Assembly (NCBI RefSeq): GCF_026240905.1
Contig: NZ_JAPEVI010000003.1
Coordinates: 4,404,501-4,468,500 of the forward strand
DNA length: 64,000 bases
Direction: 5' to 3'
DNA from: Roseibium salinum
GTDB lineage: Bacteria > Pseudomonadota > Alphaproteobacteria > Rhizobiales > Stappiaceae
Shown: piece after piece, positions 1 through 8,361 of the stretch
Numbering within the stretch: position 1 is the stretch's first letter
Layout: every line of letters starts with the position of its first letter
Notes under the pieces: model-generated
What the model was told of the DNA's origin: nothing
Seen by the model: only the letters and a program-made list of their open reading frames with translations
Databases searched by the model: none
Position numbers and translations under genes: made by a program

Positions 1-419
1 TTGAGCTGCTCCTGGAGGAGCTGGCCGATCACGTTGGACTTGGCGATCAGGTCCTGCAGCTTGTCGTCGATGCTCGCCGAGCGCATGCGCTCCTGGCGGA
101 TGCTGTCGGACCTTTGCTTGGAAAAGAAACCGACGAAGGTCTCCCAGCCGGTCTTCGAGCGCATGGCGTCGAAGTCCTTGGAAAAGGTCGCCGTGACGTC
201 GTCGAGGCCCATGATCAGTTCGGCGATGTTCGCGCCCATCAGCTCGGTATGGGCATGGACATCGTCCAGGGTAGCGTTCTCGATGTCGATGGAAATATCC
301 TGGCCGGTCTCGAGCTTCGACCGGGCGGTTTCGATCTTCGAAGTCACCTCGTCGATCTTCTGCCTCGCAGCGGCAACTTCCTTCTTCGATTTTTCAATCT
401 GAGTGTTGAAATCTACCAT
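1..419 (-). CDS. Partial coiled-coil protein of unknown function, C-terminus off the left edge
   Basis: On the minus strand an open frame begins at the ATG at 419-417 and stays open for 139 codons to the window edge. A purine-rich GGGAAGGGG lies just upstream as a possible ribosome site. The N-terminus (MVDFNTQIEKSKKEVAAARQ) starts a heptad-like run rich in K, E, A and I to about residue 45, typical of a coiled coil. A second charged helical stretch follows (QRSDSIRQERMRSASIDDKL). There is no signal peptide or membrane segment in the visible part, so it is probably cytoplasmic. Plus-strand frames over the same bases are antisense shadows. I do not recognise the family. Confidence 0.6.
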   Translation of the reverse strand, partial: MVDFNTQIEKSKKEVAAARQKIDEVTSKIETARSKLETGQDISIDIENATLDDVHAHTELMGANIAELIMGLDDVTATFSKDFDAMRSKTGWETFVGFFSKQRSDSIRQERMRSASIDDKLQDLIAKSNVIGQLLQEQL

Positions 420-804
420 GGGCCCCTTCCCAAAATGTTCTGCAATATTACCGATCCTATGTAGCAATTCTGAATGGAATTACAATTACGGCGGCAGATT
501 GCGACCTTTGATCCTCAAGAAGTTGCGTTTGCCGAAAAGTTTCTGCTGTCCCGGCGAAAAAGTCTATCGCAATGTGTGGGGTCACGGGGTGTGCGGGCTT
601 TTGAAACGGCGAAATTGCCAGCCGTCGAACCAAGTCGCAATGGCACGGAATTTTAAAATACGTCCAGATGTTTTTCGCATGAAAACCGGCACTGGTAGCC
701 ATGCGGAAAGATGGCTTAGGTGTTTGATCCCAGATTTTGATGGTGCAGTCTATTCTCCAAAATAGCACCAGCGTCAGTCTTAATTGAACTAATGATATCG
801 CGCA
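420..804. other. Gene-poor, AT-richer stretch
   Basis: Frames of up to about 100 codons exist on both strands, but none has a ribosome site, family-like sequence or consistent codon use. The stretch is clearly richer in A and T than the rest of the window. It must hold the promoter of the coiled-coil gene that starts at 419 and runs left. I see no other recognisable element. Confidence 0.4.
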
Positions 805-1059
805 TCAACGACCACCTTTTCTCAGTACATCTTTTGCAAATTCGAGATATTCTATGTACGCTTCGAGATCATCATTTTGAATTTTGTGGTACTGAACATT
901 GCTGGCATAGGAGAATTTCAAGTAGATACAATCTTCGTGACCGGTGCAAATGAAAATTACTGCATTAGAGTTGATTTTGAACGAGTTTAGTATTTTCTTT
1001 CTGAATAGGAAAATCCTATCAACTAGCGTTATCTTGTAGAAAGAAGTATCAGAGTTCAT
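805..1059 (-). CDS. Small hypothetical protein, low-GC orphan
   Basis: An 84-residue frame begins MNSDTSFYKITLVDRIF and ends FAKDVLRKGGR. An AAAGGAG sequence about 11 bases before this ATG favours it over a GTG ten codons upstream. The product is soluble and rich in I, F, K, N and Y, with no signal peptide or obvious domain. Its base composition is far more AT-rich than its neighbours, which suggests recent acquisition or weak selection. It stands alone, downstream of the galactofuranose importer operon. A palindrome 72 bases upstream of its start could be its operator. No function is proposed. Confidence 0.45.
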   Translation of the reverse strand: MNSDTSFYKITLVDRIFLFRKKILNSFKINSNAVIFICTGHEDCIYLKFSYASNVQYHKIQNDDLEAYIEYLEFAKDVLRKGGR

Positions 1060-1130
1060 TCTGGCTACCACTCCTTTTGTCAGCAACACAAATAATATAG
1101 AACCACGCCATCGCTTTCTCTACAAGCAAT

Positions 1131-1144
1131 TCAAGTATACTTGA
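1131..1144. promoter_or_regulatory. Perfect 14-bp palindrome, candidate operator
   Basis: TCAAGTATACTTGA is a perfect palindrome in AT-rich sequence, 72 bases upstream of the small orphan gene and about 200 bases beyond the end of the GntR gene. Dyads of this shape are usual for FadR-type GntR operators. A related AAGTA-T-TACTT dyad lies before ytfQ at 6698-6708. Binding by the local regulator is inference. Confidence 0.35.
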
Positions 1145-1346
1145 CAAATGTCTCATGCCCGCTGGTTTAATTGAAAATAGCGGCGCCTATTTTTACTGAC
1201 TTGAGCGATACGGGAAGTATCCATTCAAACATATGTGCTCGCTTCCTTGAATAGAACTCTTGATCCGGAAGCGGATAAAGGCTCTTTCGGTTCGAGGCCG
1301 GACTGATAGGAGAATGCTATTGGCGGCTCTCTTCCGCCGGTGCTCG

Positions 1347-2066
1347 TCACGCAGGCATTTCGGAGCGTTTGCCGGCCATGATCACGGCCTGCATGGCCGA
1401 TTGGGCGCCGTCGGCGTCACCGGCGGTGATGGCGGTGACGATTGCCCGGTGGCGTTCGACGAAATCGTGGGTTTCCTGGTCGTTCCGCTCGTTCGCTTCG
1501 GCGATGAACAGGGAATAAAGCGCAGCCTGGACCAGGTCGCCGAGGGACTGCAGGAAGCGGTTGCCGGAGAGCTTCAGGATCATCTTGTGAAACTCGAGAT
1601 CGGCGACGGCGACGGCGGCCCGGTCCTTGCCGGTGGCAAGGTCGTCGCAGAGCCGCGCCAGCGCGGCGCATTCCGCGTCCGTTGCGCGCTTGGCCGCCTT
1701 GCCGGCCGCGGCCGGTTCGAAGATGAGGCGGATCTCGAAGAGCTCCTCCAGGAACGGGCGGGCATTCTTGAGCGCCGCATGCCAGCGCAGGACATCCGGG
1801 TCGAACATGTTCCACTCCGAGACCGCGCGCACATGGGTGCCGACCTTGGCCTTGGACTGGATCAGGCCCTTGGCGATCAGGGTCTTCTTCGCCTCGCGCA
1901 CGACGGTCCGCGAGACGTCGAACATTTCGGAGATGTCCGGATCGAGCGGGATCATGGTCTCGGGCGGGTATTCGCCGGCAACGATGGCCCTTCCGAGCTG
2001 CTCGACAACCCGGTCAGTATGGTTTCCGATCTGGTTCCCCAACCCGCCGGTGGCGACGAAGGTCAT
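1347..2066 (-). CDS. GntR-family (FadR/FCD) transcriptional regulator
   Basis: A 239-residue DNA-binding regulator. The N-terminal winged helix-turn-helix (about residues 15-75; VSRTVVREAKKTLIAKGLI) is followed by an all-helical FCD ligand domain with the usual acidic and histidine positions (LEFHKMIL near residue 142; VERHRAIV near residue 200). The ATG at 2066 overlaps the stop of the preceding permease gene as ATGA. A longer frame reaching 2180 would lie inside that permease gene and is rejected. Its place as last gene of the importer operon suggests it senses the imported sugar or a metabolite and controls the operon. Family assignment is firm and the ligand is inference. Confidence 0.85.
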   Translation of the reverse strand: MTFVATGGLGNQIGNHTDRVVEQLGRAIVAGEYPPETMIPLDPDISEMFDVSRTVVREAKKTLIAKGLIQSKAKVGTHVRAVSEWNMFDPDVLRWHAALKNARPFLEELFEIRLIFEPAAAGKAAKRATDAECAALARLCDDLATGKDRAAVAVADLEFHKMILKLSGNRFLQSLGDLVQAALYSLFIAEANERNDQETHDFVERHRAIVTAITAGDADGAQSAMQAVIMAGKRSEMPA

Positions 2067-3055
2067 GATTGCGCGGCGAACTCTGTCGCTGGTCTTCTGC
2101 GCAGTGTCGTTGCCCAAGTGAGCCCCTTCTGAAGCACGATGAACCCGAAGAGCAGGCCGCCAATCACGATCTTGGTCCACCAGCTCGATAGCGTTCCGTC
2201 GAATACGATGAACGTTTGTATCAACCCCATTATCAAAATGCCAAAGAATGTACCCGCAACGAAGCCGGTGCCGCCGGTGAGCAGCGTGCCGCCGATCACC
2301 ACCGCCGCAATCGCGTCGAGTTCGACGCCGACCGTTGCAAGCGAGTAGCCGGCGGAGGTGTAGAGCGAAAAGATGATTCCCGACAGGCCGGCAAGGCCGC
2401 CGGAGGTGGCATAGATCCCGATCGTCGTCCTGGCCAGCGGCACGCCCATCAGCCTGGCAGTCGGCAGGCCGCCGCCGACGGCATAGACATTCTGGCCGAA
2501 ACGGGTGCGGTGCGCGACGATGATGCCGACGGCAAAGGTCAGCAGCATGATCATGCCCGTCAGCCGGAAGCGTCCGCCGCCCGGCGCCTTCCAGTAGAGC
2601 GATTGCAGCGTGTCGTAGAATTCATGGGTGATCGGCACGCTGTCCGTCGACAGGACGTAGGCTGCACCGCGCGCCAGGAACATGCCCGCCAGCGTGACGA
2701 TGAAGGGCGGCATTTCCAGATAGTGGATCATTGCGCCCATGGCGGCGCCGAAGGAAATGGTGATCATCAGGACCAGCGCGAAGGCGACAATCGGATGGAT
2801 CGACGTTTCGCGCAGGATCACGGCCAGGAAGACGCCCGTGAAGGCGATGACCGAGCCGACGGAAAGGTCGATGCCTCCCGACAGGATCACGAAGGTCATT
2901 CCCACCGCCGCAATGCCGAGGAAGGCATTGTCGGTCAGAAGGTTGGCCACGACCCGTGTCGACAGCATCGCCGGATACTGGGACGCGCACAGCGTATAGG
3001 CCAGGATGAAGGTGGCTATGGTGATCAGAAGCGGCAGATGGGTCGAACGGATCAT
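2063..3055 (-). CDS. yjfF: Sugar ABC transporter permease, YjfF type (galactofuranose)
   Basis: A 330-residue inner-membrane permease of the ribose/galactofuranose (CUT2) class. It matches E. coli YjfF as I know it, including the blocks LTDNAFLGIAAVGMTFVILS, GGIDLSVGSVIAFTGVFLA, WKAPGGGR and FDGTLSSWWTKI. About eight to ten hydrophobic segments are visible, and the GVELDAIAAVVIGG loop contacts the ATPase. It overlaps ytfT by four bases upstream and the regulator by four bases downstream, so the genes are translationally coupled. It should pair with YtfT to form the channel for the YtfQ/YtfR system. Length is normal for the family. Confidence 0.9.
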   Translation of the reverse strand: MIRSTHLPLLITIATFILAYTLCASQYPAMLSTRVVANLLTDNAFLGIAAVGMTFVILSGGIDLSVGSVIAFTGVFLAVILRETSIHPIVAFALVLMITISFGAAMGAMIHYLEMPPFIVTLAGMFLARGAAYVLSTDSVPITHEFYDTLQSLYWKAPGGGRFRLTGMIMLLTFAVGIIVAHRTRFGQNVYAVGGGLPTARLMGVPLARTTIGIYATSGGLAGLSGIIFSLYTSAGYSLATVGVELDAIAAVVIGGTLLTGGTGFVAGTFFGILIMGLIQTFIVFDGTLSSWWTKIVIGGLLFGFIVLQKGLTWATTLRRRPATEFAAQS

Positions 3056-4095
3056 TGTGTGCCTTCTTTTGCTTCCTGGACGGGTTCGGGCGGCAGCGGT
3101 TGTGCGGAGGCGCGCAGAATGTAGATCGCGTGCTTCACCGTCGGCGACTGGATCACCAGGATGGCGATGATCAGCAGCGCCTTGATGACCAGGTTGAACT
3201 CGGGCGGCATGCCGGAGAGCAGGATGACGGAGTTCACCGACTGGATGATCAGTGCGCCGATCAGCGAGGCGATGATCGAGAACCGTCCGCCGAGCAGGGA
3301 ATTGCCGCCGATGACGACGGCAAGGATCGCGTCTAGCTCCAGCCAGAGCCCGGCATTGTTGGCATCGGCGCCCTTGATGTCGGCGGCGACGATCACGCCG
3401 GCGATGGCGGCGCAGAAGCCGGAGATCAGGTAGACCGAAATGATCAGCACGCGGCTGTTGATGCCGGCAAGGCGCGAGGAGCTTTCATTGATGCCGATCG
3501 CCTCGATCAGCATGCCGAGTGCCGTCCTGCGGACCACGGCGGCAACGAGCAGCCCGAGCGCCAACCAGATCAGGATCGGCGTCGGGACGCCGGCGACGGT
3601 TCCCGCGCCCAGATGGATGAGCCCCGGGTTCACGAAGGTCAGGATGGTGCCTTCGGTCACGAGCTGGGCGATGCCGCGCCCGGCGACCATCAGGACCAGC
3701 GTGGCGACGATCGGCTGGATGCGCAGCACGGCGACGAGGACGCCGTTCCAGAAACCGCACAGGGCGCCGGTGGCCAGCGCGCCGATGAGGGCGACCTGCC
3801 AGGCGTGGCCGTCTGCGACGAGCGAGGCCGCGACGGCCCCGGCGATCGCCATGACCGCGCCGACCGAAAGGTCGATGCCCTTCGTCGCGATGACCAGGGT
3901 CATGCCGATGCACAACAAGGCCGTCGGCGCTCCGCGGTTGAGCACGTCGATCACGTTGCCGAACAGGCGGCCGTTCTGGAATTCGATGCTGAAGAAGCCG
4001 GGAAAGACCAGGAAGTTGAGAAACAGGACGGCGGCCAGGATGATGAGCTGCGGCGCAATGCGCTTGAGCGTTGAATGGACCATGTTCGACATCAT
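3052..4095 (-). CDS. ytfT: Sugar ABC transporter permease, YtfT type (galactofuranose)
   Basis: A 347-residue permease, second membrane subunit of the importer. Recognisable features are the hydrophobic N-terminal segment, ATKGIDLSVGAVMAIAGAVA, the GINESSSRLAGI cytoplasmic loop and the LWLELDAILAVVIGGNSLLG block shared by CUT2 permeases. The C-terminal 25 residues are hydrophilic. The start ATG at 4095 overlaps the ytfR stop in an ATGA junction, and the gene overlaps yjfF by four bases. Order and overlaps match a single operon transcribed leftward from ytfQ. Confidence 0.88.
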   Translation of the reverse strand: MMSNMVHSTLKRIAPQLIILAAVLFLNFLVFPGFFSIEFQNGRLFGNVIDVLNRGAPTALLCIGMTLVIATKGIDLSVGAVMAIAGAVAASLVADGHAWQVALIGALATGALCGFWNGVLVAVLRIQPIVATLVLMVAGRGIAQLVTEGTILTFVNPGLIHLGAGTVAGVPTPILIWLALGLLVAAVVRRTALGMLIEAIGINESSSRLAGINSRVLIISVYLISGFCAAIAGVIVAADIKGADANNAGLWLELDAILAVVIGGNSLLGGRFSIIASLIGALIIQSVNSVILLSGMPPEFNLVIKALLIIAILVIQSPTVKHAIYILRASAQPLPPEPVQEAKEGTQ

Positions 4096-5606
4096 ACTGC
4101 CTCCGCCAACGGTTCGTCGGCGATCGCCGTGATGATGTTGGACGTGGTGATTTCGTCCCCCTTGAGCTCGGTGACGTGGCGCCGGTCGCGCAGGACGATC
4201 ACGCGGGTGGAATAGGCGACCAGTTCCTCAAGTTCGGATGAGGCGACGAGAAGCGCCATGCCGTCTTCGCGAAGTCTCTCGATCAGCGCGATGATTTCCG
4301 CATGGGCGCCGACGTCGATGCCACGGGTCGGCTCGTCCAGGATCAGAAAGGACGGATTGGTCGCCAGCCAGCGCGCCAGGAGGGCCTTTTGCTGGTTGCC
4401 GCCCGACAGGAGACGGATCGGCATGTCGAGGCTGGCAAGGCGGATGTCGAGCGCCTTGACGTAAGCCTCGGCCAGTTCGTTGACCTTGGCCTTGGGCAGC
4501 GGCCGGTGCCAGCCCTGCCGGGCCTGCAGGGCCAGGATGATGTTCTCCCGCACGGAAAGATCGCCGACGATGCCGTCGCTCTTGCGGTCTTCCGGACACA
4601 GGGCAATGCGGTGGGCTACGGCTTCGCGCGGGTTCCGCAGGCCGATCTTGCGGCCCTCGAACAGGGCTTCGCCCTGGTCGGCCTGGACCGCGCCGAAGAT
4701 GAGGTTGGCGGTTTCGGTTCTGCCCGAGCCGAGCAGTCCGGCCAGCCCAACGACTTCGCCTTTTCTGACCGTCAGGTTGAAGGGATCGATAACGCCGCGC
4801 TTGGCGAAATTGCGAAGCTCGATCAGCGTGTCGCCGGCCTCGGAAGGCGCGCGGTCCTGGATCCGGTGCTCCAGCTGCCGGCCGAGCATCAGGGTGATGA
4901 CCTCGGTCTGGGTGGTCTCGGCAAGCCGCCGCGTCGCGATCAGCCGACCGTTGCGCAGGATGGTGGCGCGGTCGGAAATCTCGAAGACCTGATCGAGGAA
5001 ATGCGTGATGAAGACGATTGCCAGGCCGCGCGCCTTGAGCTTCTCGATCACCGAGAACAGCAGCTCCACTTCGTCGCGGTCGAGGCTTGCGGTCGGCTCG
5101 TCGAGGATCAGCACCTTGCCGGAGAGTTCGACGGCACGGGCGATCGCTACGACCTGCTGGACGGCAACGGAATAGCCGGAAAGCAGTTCGGCCGGATTGA
5201 CGTCGAGGCCGAATTCGGCGAGCAGGTCCTTGGCCATGGAATTCATGCGCCGCTGCGAGATGAAGCCGTGCCGCATGGGCTGGCGGCCGAGAAACAGGTT
5301 CTCCGCGATGCTCAGGTTGGGCAGGAGATTGACTTCCTGGTAGACGGTGCCGATGCCCAGTTTCTGGCTGTCCTGCGTGCTTTGCGGCGACACTTCCTCG
5401 CCCTCGAGCAGGATCTTGCCGCTGTCGCGCCGGTAGGCGCCCGTCAGGCACTTGATGAGTGTGGATTTTCCGGCGCCGTTTTCGCCCAGCAGGGCATGTA
5501 CTTCGCCCGGATACAGGGCCAGGTCCACGGCGTCGAGCGCAATCGCGCCCGGAAAAAACTTCGATATCCCCTTGCATTCCAGCACAGGGCCAGTCGCGCT
5601 CGCCAT
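4092..5606 (-). CDS. ytfR: Sugar ABC transporter ATPase with two ATP-binding domains, YtfR type
   Basis: A 504-residue protein with two fused ABC domains, as in RbsA, MglA and YtfR. The first domain has a canonical Walker A (GENGAGKST near residue 42), signature and Walker B (ILDEPTAS). The second has the degenerate loop usual for this family (AGLLGSGRTE near residue 290), followed by LSGGNQQKALLARWL and ILDEPTRGID. It sits about 100 bases after ytfQ and is coupled to ytfT. It powers uptake through the YtfT/YjfF channel at the inner membrane. Confidence 0.9.
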   Translation of the reverse strand: MASATGPVLECKGISKFFPGAIALDAVDLALYPGEVHALLGENGAGKSTLIKCLTGAYRRDSGKILLEGEEVSPQSTQDSQKLGIGTVYQEVNLLPNLSIAENLFLGRQPMRHGFISQRRMNSMAKDLLAEFGLDVNPAELLSGYSVAVQQVVAIARAVELSGKVLILDEPTASLDRDEVELLFSVIEKLKARGLAIVFITHFLDQVFEISDRATILRNGRLIATRRLAETTQTEVITLMLGRQLEHRIQDRAPSEAGDTLIELRNFAKRGVIDPFNLTVRKGEVVGLAGLLGSGRTETANLIFGAVQADQGEALFEGRKIGLRNPREAVAHRIALCPEDRKSDGIVGDLSVRENIILALQARQGWHRPLPKAKVNELAEAYVKALDIRLASLDMPIRLLSGGNQQKALLARWLATNPSFLILDEPTRGIDVGAHAEIIALIERLREDGMALLVASSELEELVAYSTRVIVLRDRRHVTELKGDEITTSNIITAIADEPLAEAV

Positions 5607-5703
5607 CAGTCGGCTTCCCCCGAAGTCCGTCGCTCTTTTGTTTTATGAGATTACATGGCCGAGGACCGGGCGGACAGATGCCGCCCGGTCGTCAGCACCC
5701 GGA

Positions 5704-6657
5704 TCAGTAACCCAGGTCTTTCTTCATCTCGTAGACGGCCATGTTATCATCTTCGAGCGTGTAGAGCTTGGATTCGGTCTGGATCCACTTCGGCGGAACC
5801 GTACCGTCGGCAAAATAGGTCTCCAGCGCGTCGAGTGCCGGGCCGGCCATGTTCGGGGTCAGCTCAATGGTGGCATTGGCTTCGCCATTGGCCATGGCCA
5901 GGTGAATATCCGGCACGGAGTCGATGGACACGATCTTGATGTCCTCGCCCGGCTTCAGGCCGGCTTCCTTGATCGCCTGGATGGCGCCGACGGCCATGTC
6001 GTCGTTATGGGCGTAGAGCGCGCAGATGTTTTCGCCGCCAACGGCCTTCAGGAAGCTTTCCATCACGACCTTGCCCTGGGAGCGGGTGAAGTCGCCGGTC
6101 TGGCTGCGGACGATCTCCAGGTTGTCGTGACCGGCAATGGCTTCTTCAAAGCCTGTCTTGCGGTCGATCGCCGGGGAAGACCCGGTGGTGCCCTGCAGCT
6201 CGACGATATCGCATTTCTCGCCGGCCGCATCGTCGACCAGCCACTGGCCGGCAACCCGGCCTTCATGCACGAGGTCGGATGTCACCGCGGTCAGGTAGAG
6301 GTCTTCGGGTGCATCGACGGTCCGGTCGAGAAGGACGACGGGAATTTCCGCATCCTTTGCTTCTTCCAGCACGTCGTCCCAGCCGGTTGCGACAACCGGG
6401 GCCAGCAGGATCGCATCAACGCCCTGGGCGATGAAGGACCGGAGCGCCTTGATCTGGTTTTCCTGTTTCTGCTGGGCGTCGGCGAATTTCAGATCGATGC
6501 CACGCTTTTCGGCTTCCTGTTTGGTCACCGTGGTTTCAGCTGCCCGCCAGCCGGATTCGGATCCGATTTGCGAAAAACCGATGGTCAGATCGGCAGCCAT
6601 GGCGGTCACGGGTGCAAAAGCCATTGCACCGGCAATAAGCATTGCCTTGAGTTTCAT
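5704..6657 (-). CDS. ytfQ: Periplasmic galactofuranose-type sugar-binding protein, YtfQ family
   Basis: A 317-residue periplasmic binding protein. The start MKLKAMLIAGAMAFAPVTAM follows a GGAGGAA ribosome site; an upstream start would add 13 non-signal residues and is rejected. Signal peptide cleavage is expected at AMAA-D near residue 22. The mature start DLTIGFSQIGSESGWRAAET is close to that of E. coli YtfQ, as are QQKQENQIKALRSFIAQGVD, SQTGDFTRSQGK and AHNDDM. E. coli YtfQ binds galactofuranose. By similarity this protein delivers that or a close pentose/hexofuranose to YtfTR-YjfF. It is the first gene of its operon. Confidence 0.9.
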   Translation of the reverse strand: MKLKAMLIAGAMAFAPVTAMAADLTIGFSQIGSESGWRAAETTVTKQEAEKRGIDLKFADAQQKQENQIKALRSFIAQGVDAILLAPVVATGWDDVLEEAKDAEIPVVLLDRTVDAPEDLYLTAVTSDLVHEGRVAGQWLVDDAAGEKCDIVELQGTTGSSPAIDRKTGFEEAIAGHDNLEIVRSQTGDFTRSQGKVVMESFLKAVGGENICALYAHNDDMAVGAIQAIKEAGLKPGEDIKIVSIDSVPDIHLAMANGEANATIELTPNMAGPALDALETYFADGTVPPKWIQTESKLYTLEDDNMAVYEMKKDLGY

Positions 6658-6685
6658 TCTTTCCTCCACAAGGTATGTTCTCCTC

Positions 6686-6720
6686 ACAAAAGTCATTAAG
6701 TATTACTTTATTACTTTTGT
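6686..6720. promoter_or_regulatory. Nested dyads upstream of ytfQ, candidate operator
   Basis: An 8-bp inverted repeat (ACAAAAGT / ACTTTTGT) encloses a perfect 5-1-5 dyad AAGTATTACTT at 6698-6708. It lies 30-60 bases before the ytfQ start, where a repressor would block transcription. The inner dyad resembles the palindrome at 1131-1144. Confidence 0.4.
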
Positions 6721-7163
6721 AAAGTGCGTTGGTCCGTAGTCGGTGTAATTTTCGTGTTAACTTGTTGAAATATAATACATTCCTCAAGATATTCTCAACC
6801 GGGGAGGGCGAAATCGGCCCGACGACAGGTTGAGTACCAGAGGCGGAAATAACCCCTGGGTTGCCGTTCGGGCGGCTCGGCACCCGAAATGCCCCGATAC
6901 CCTCAGGTGGCGGGCGGGTCGCGCCGCAGCCGGGTTCCTACGAATGGCTATCCCGATTCCGGAATTCTTTTCTTGAAATCAAGCCGTAACCCGGCACTCT
7001 ATCGGTTCTGCCGTTGTTCGGGCGGCATCCGTCTGCTTTCATCGAACCGCATGGATGCAAGAAAACGGCTTGTATTGCGGTGCTGGCCCGAAAGAGGGGG
7101 ACGTTGCCATGCGCCTCGGCACATCATTTCCATCATTTCCGGATGGACAACGAGCAAAAAGAA

Positions 7164-7178
7164 GTTATAAGATATAAC
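7164..7178. promoter_or_regulatory. 15-bp dyad upstream of the TRAP operon, candidate operator
   Basis: GTTATAAGATATAAC is a perfect 6-3-6 inverted repeat in an AT-rich stretch, 73 bases before the dctP start. MarR and GntR dimers use dyads of this size. Which regulator binds cannot be told from sequence. Confidence 0.4.
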
Positions 7179-7251
7179 TATTATAGATCATCACCTGATC
7201 GGGACGAGGAAACCGGCCAGGCTGTAAAAGTGATCTGTCAGGGAGGACAAG

Positions 7252-8295
7252 ATGACCAGTTTGCACAAAAAGCTCTCGAAGTTGGCCTTGGCCGCGGCGG
7301 TGTCCGCGATCGGCCTTGCGGGCGCGACGTCCACCACGTTTGCGCAGGAAGTGACGCTTCGCCTGCATCAGTTCCTGCCGGCGCAGGCCAATGTGCCCAA
7401 GAACATTCTGGATCCGTGGGCGGACAAGATCGAGCAGGAATCGGGCGGCCGAATCAAGATCGAGCGCTATCCGGCCATGCAGCTCGGCGGAAAGCCACCG
7501 GAGCTGATGGACCAGGTGATCGACGGTGTGGTCGACATCGTCTGGACGCTTCCCGGCTATACGCCCGGCCGCTTCCCGCGGACAGAGGTGTTCGAGCTGC
7601 CCTTTACCATGAACGACGCCGAGACCACCTCTCGCGCCTACTGGAAACTCGCCGAAGAAACCATGATGGATCAGGACTTTGCGCCCATCAAGCCGCTCGG
7701 CCTGTGGGTCCATGGTCCCGGCGTGATCCATTCCAGCCAGCCGATCGACGAGCTGTCGGATCTCAACGGCGTGAAGCTGCGCGCGCCGACCCGCGTGACC
7801 AACAAGCTGTTCTCGAACCTCGGTGCAACGCCGATCGGCCTGCCGGTGCCCGCCATTCCGGAAGCTCTGAGCAAGGGCGTGGTGGATGCCACGGTCATTC
7901 CGTGGGAAGTCGTCGGCGCTCTGAAGGTGAGCGAACTGGTGAAGAACCACACCGAGTTCCCGGAAGAGGCGATCTATACCTCGACCTTCGTGCTGGCGAT
8001 GAACAAGGAAAAATACGAGTCCCTGCCTGACGACCTGAAGGCGGTGATCGACTCCAATTCGGGCCTGGAATTCTCGGCGTTCGCGGGCAAGAAGATGCAG
8101 GAAGACGATGCCGGTCCGCGCCAGGCGGCGATCGATATGGGCAACAACATCATCGAGCTGACGCCGGAACAGGCGGCCAAATGGAAGGAAGCCGCACAGG
8201 GCACCATCGACGCGTGGATCGCCGAAATGGATGAAAAGGGCCTCGACGGAGCGGGCCTGTTCAAGCGGGCGCAGGAACTGACGGCGTCCAACTGA
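7252..8295 (+). CDS. dctP: TRAP transporter solute-binding protein (DctP family)
   Basis: A 347-residue periplasmic binding protein. A GGGAGGACAAG ribosome site precedes the ATG. The signal peptide has a lysine-rich start and a cleavage site after TTFA near residue 31. The mature protein shows the DctP fold signature (VTLRLHQFLPAQ, the P-x-x-L-R-A-P-T region near residue 180 that carries the carboxylate-binding arginine, and FVLAMNKEKYESLP). It heads a P-Q-M TRAP operon followed directly by CoA-linked aromatic catabolic genes. By analogy with the coumarate-binding TarP of Rhodopseudomonas palustris, it may bind a hydroxycinnamate-type acid; that is inference. Confidence 0.88.
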   Translation: MTSLHKKLSKLALAAAVSAIGLAGATSTTFAQEVTLRLHQFLPAQANVPKNILDPWADKIEQESGGRIKIERYPAMQLGGKPPELMDQVIDGVVDIVWTLPGYTPGRFPRTEVFELPFTMNDAETTSRAYWKLAEETMMDQDFAPIKPLGLWVHGPGVIHSSQPIDELSDLNGVKLRAPTRVTNKLFSNLGATPIGLPVPAIPEALSKGVVDATVIPWEVVGALKVSELVKNHTEFPEEAIYTSTFVLAMNKEKYESLPDDLKAVIDSNSGLEFSAFAGKKMQEDDAGPRQAAIDMGNNIIELTPEQAAKWKEAAQGTIDAWIAEMDEKGLDGAGLFKRAQELTASN

Positions 8296-8312
8296 TCGTG
8301 CCTACCATCTTG

Positions 8313-8345
8313 CCCCCGGAAGTCTGAACTTCCGGGGGTTTCTTC
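8313..8345 (+). terminator. Hairpin between dctP and dctQ, partial terminator
   Basis: An 11-bp perfect stem (CCCCCGGAAGT at 8313-8323 pairing with 8328-8338) with a CTGA loop is followed by TTTCTTCC. Its location after the binding-protein gene and before the membrane genes fits an attenuator or mRNA stabiliser. Such a structure would give more binding protein than permease. Confidence 0.7.
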
Positions 8346-8361
8346 CGACAGGAACGAGATA

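Larger units (their letters stand above)
6658..7251. promoter_or_regulatory. Divergent promoter region between ytfQ and the TRAP operon
   Basis: These 594 bases hold no convincing gene. The outer parts are AT-rich, the middle (about 6820-7140) is GC-rich, and both flanking operons are transcribed outward. Three dyads stand out: ACAAAAGT at 6686-6693 with its inverted copy at 6713-6720, AAGTA-T-TACTT at 6698-6708, and GTTATA-AGA-TATAAC at 7164-7178. They are candidate binding sites for the GntR or MarR proteins encoded nearby. Confidence 0.5.

Noticed and set aside
457..768. 103-codon minus-strand frame in the AT-rich left region
   Set aside because: No ribosome site, irregular composition (many scattered W, H, P, C) and no family-like pattern.
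4302..5648. 448-codon frame antisense to ytfR
   Set aside because: Shadow of a high-GC gene; low-complexity G, Q, D, R sequence while the opposite strand has full ABC motifs.
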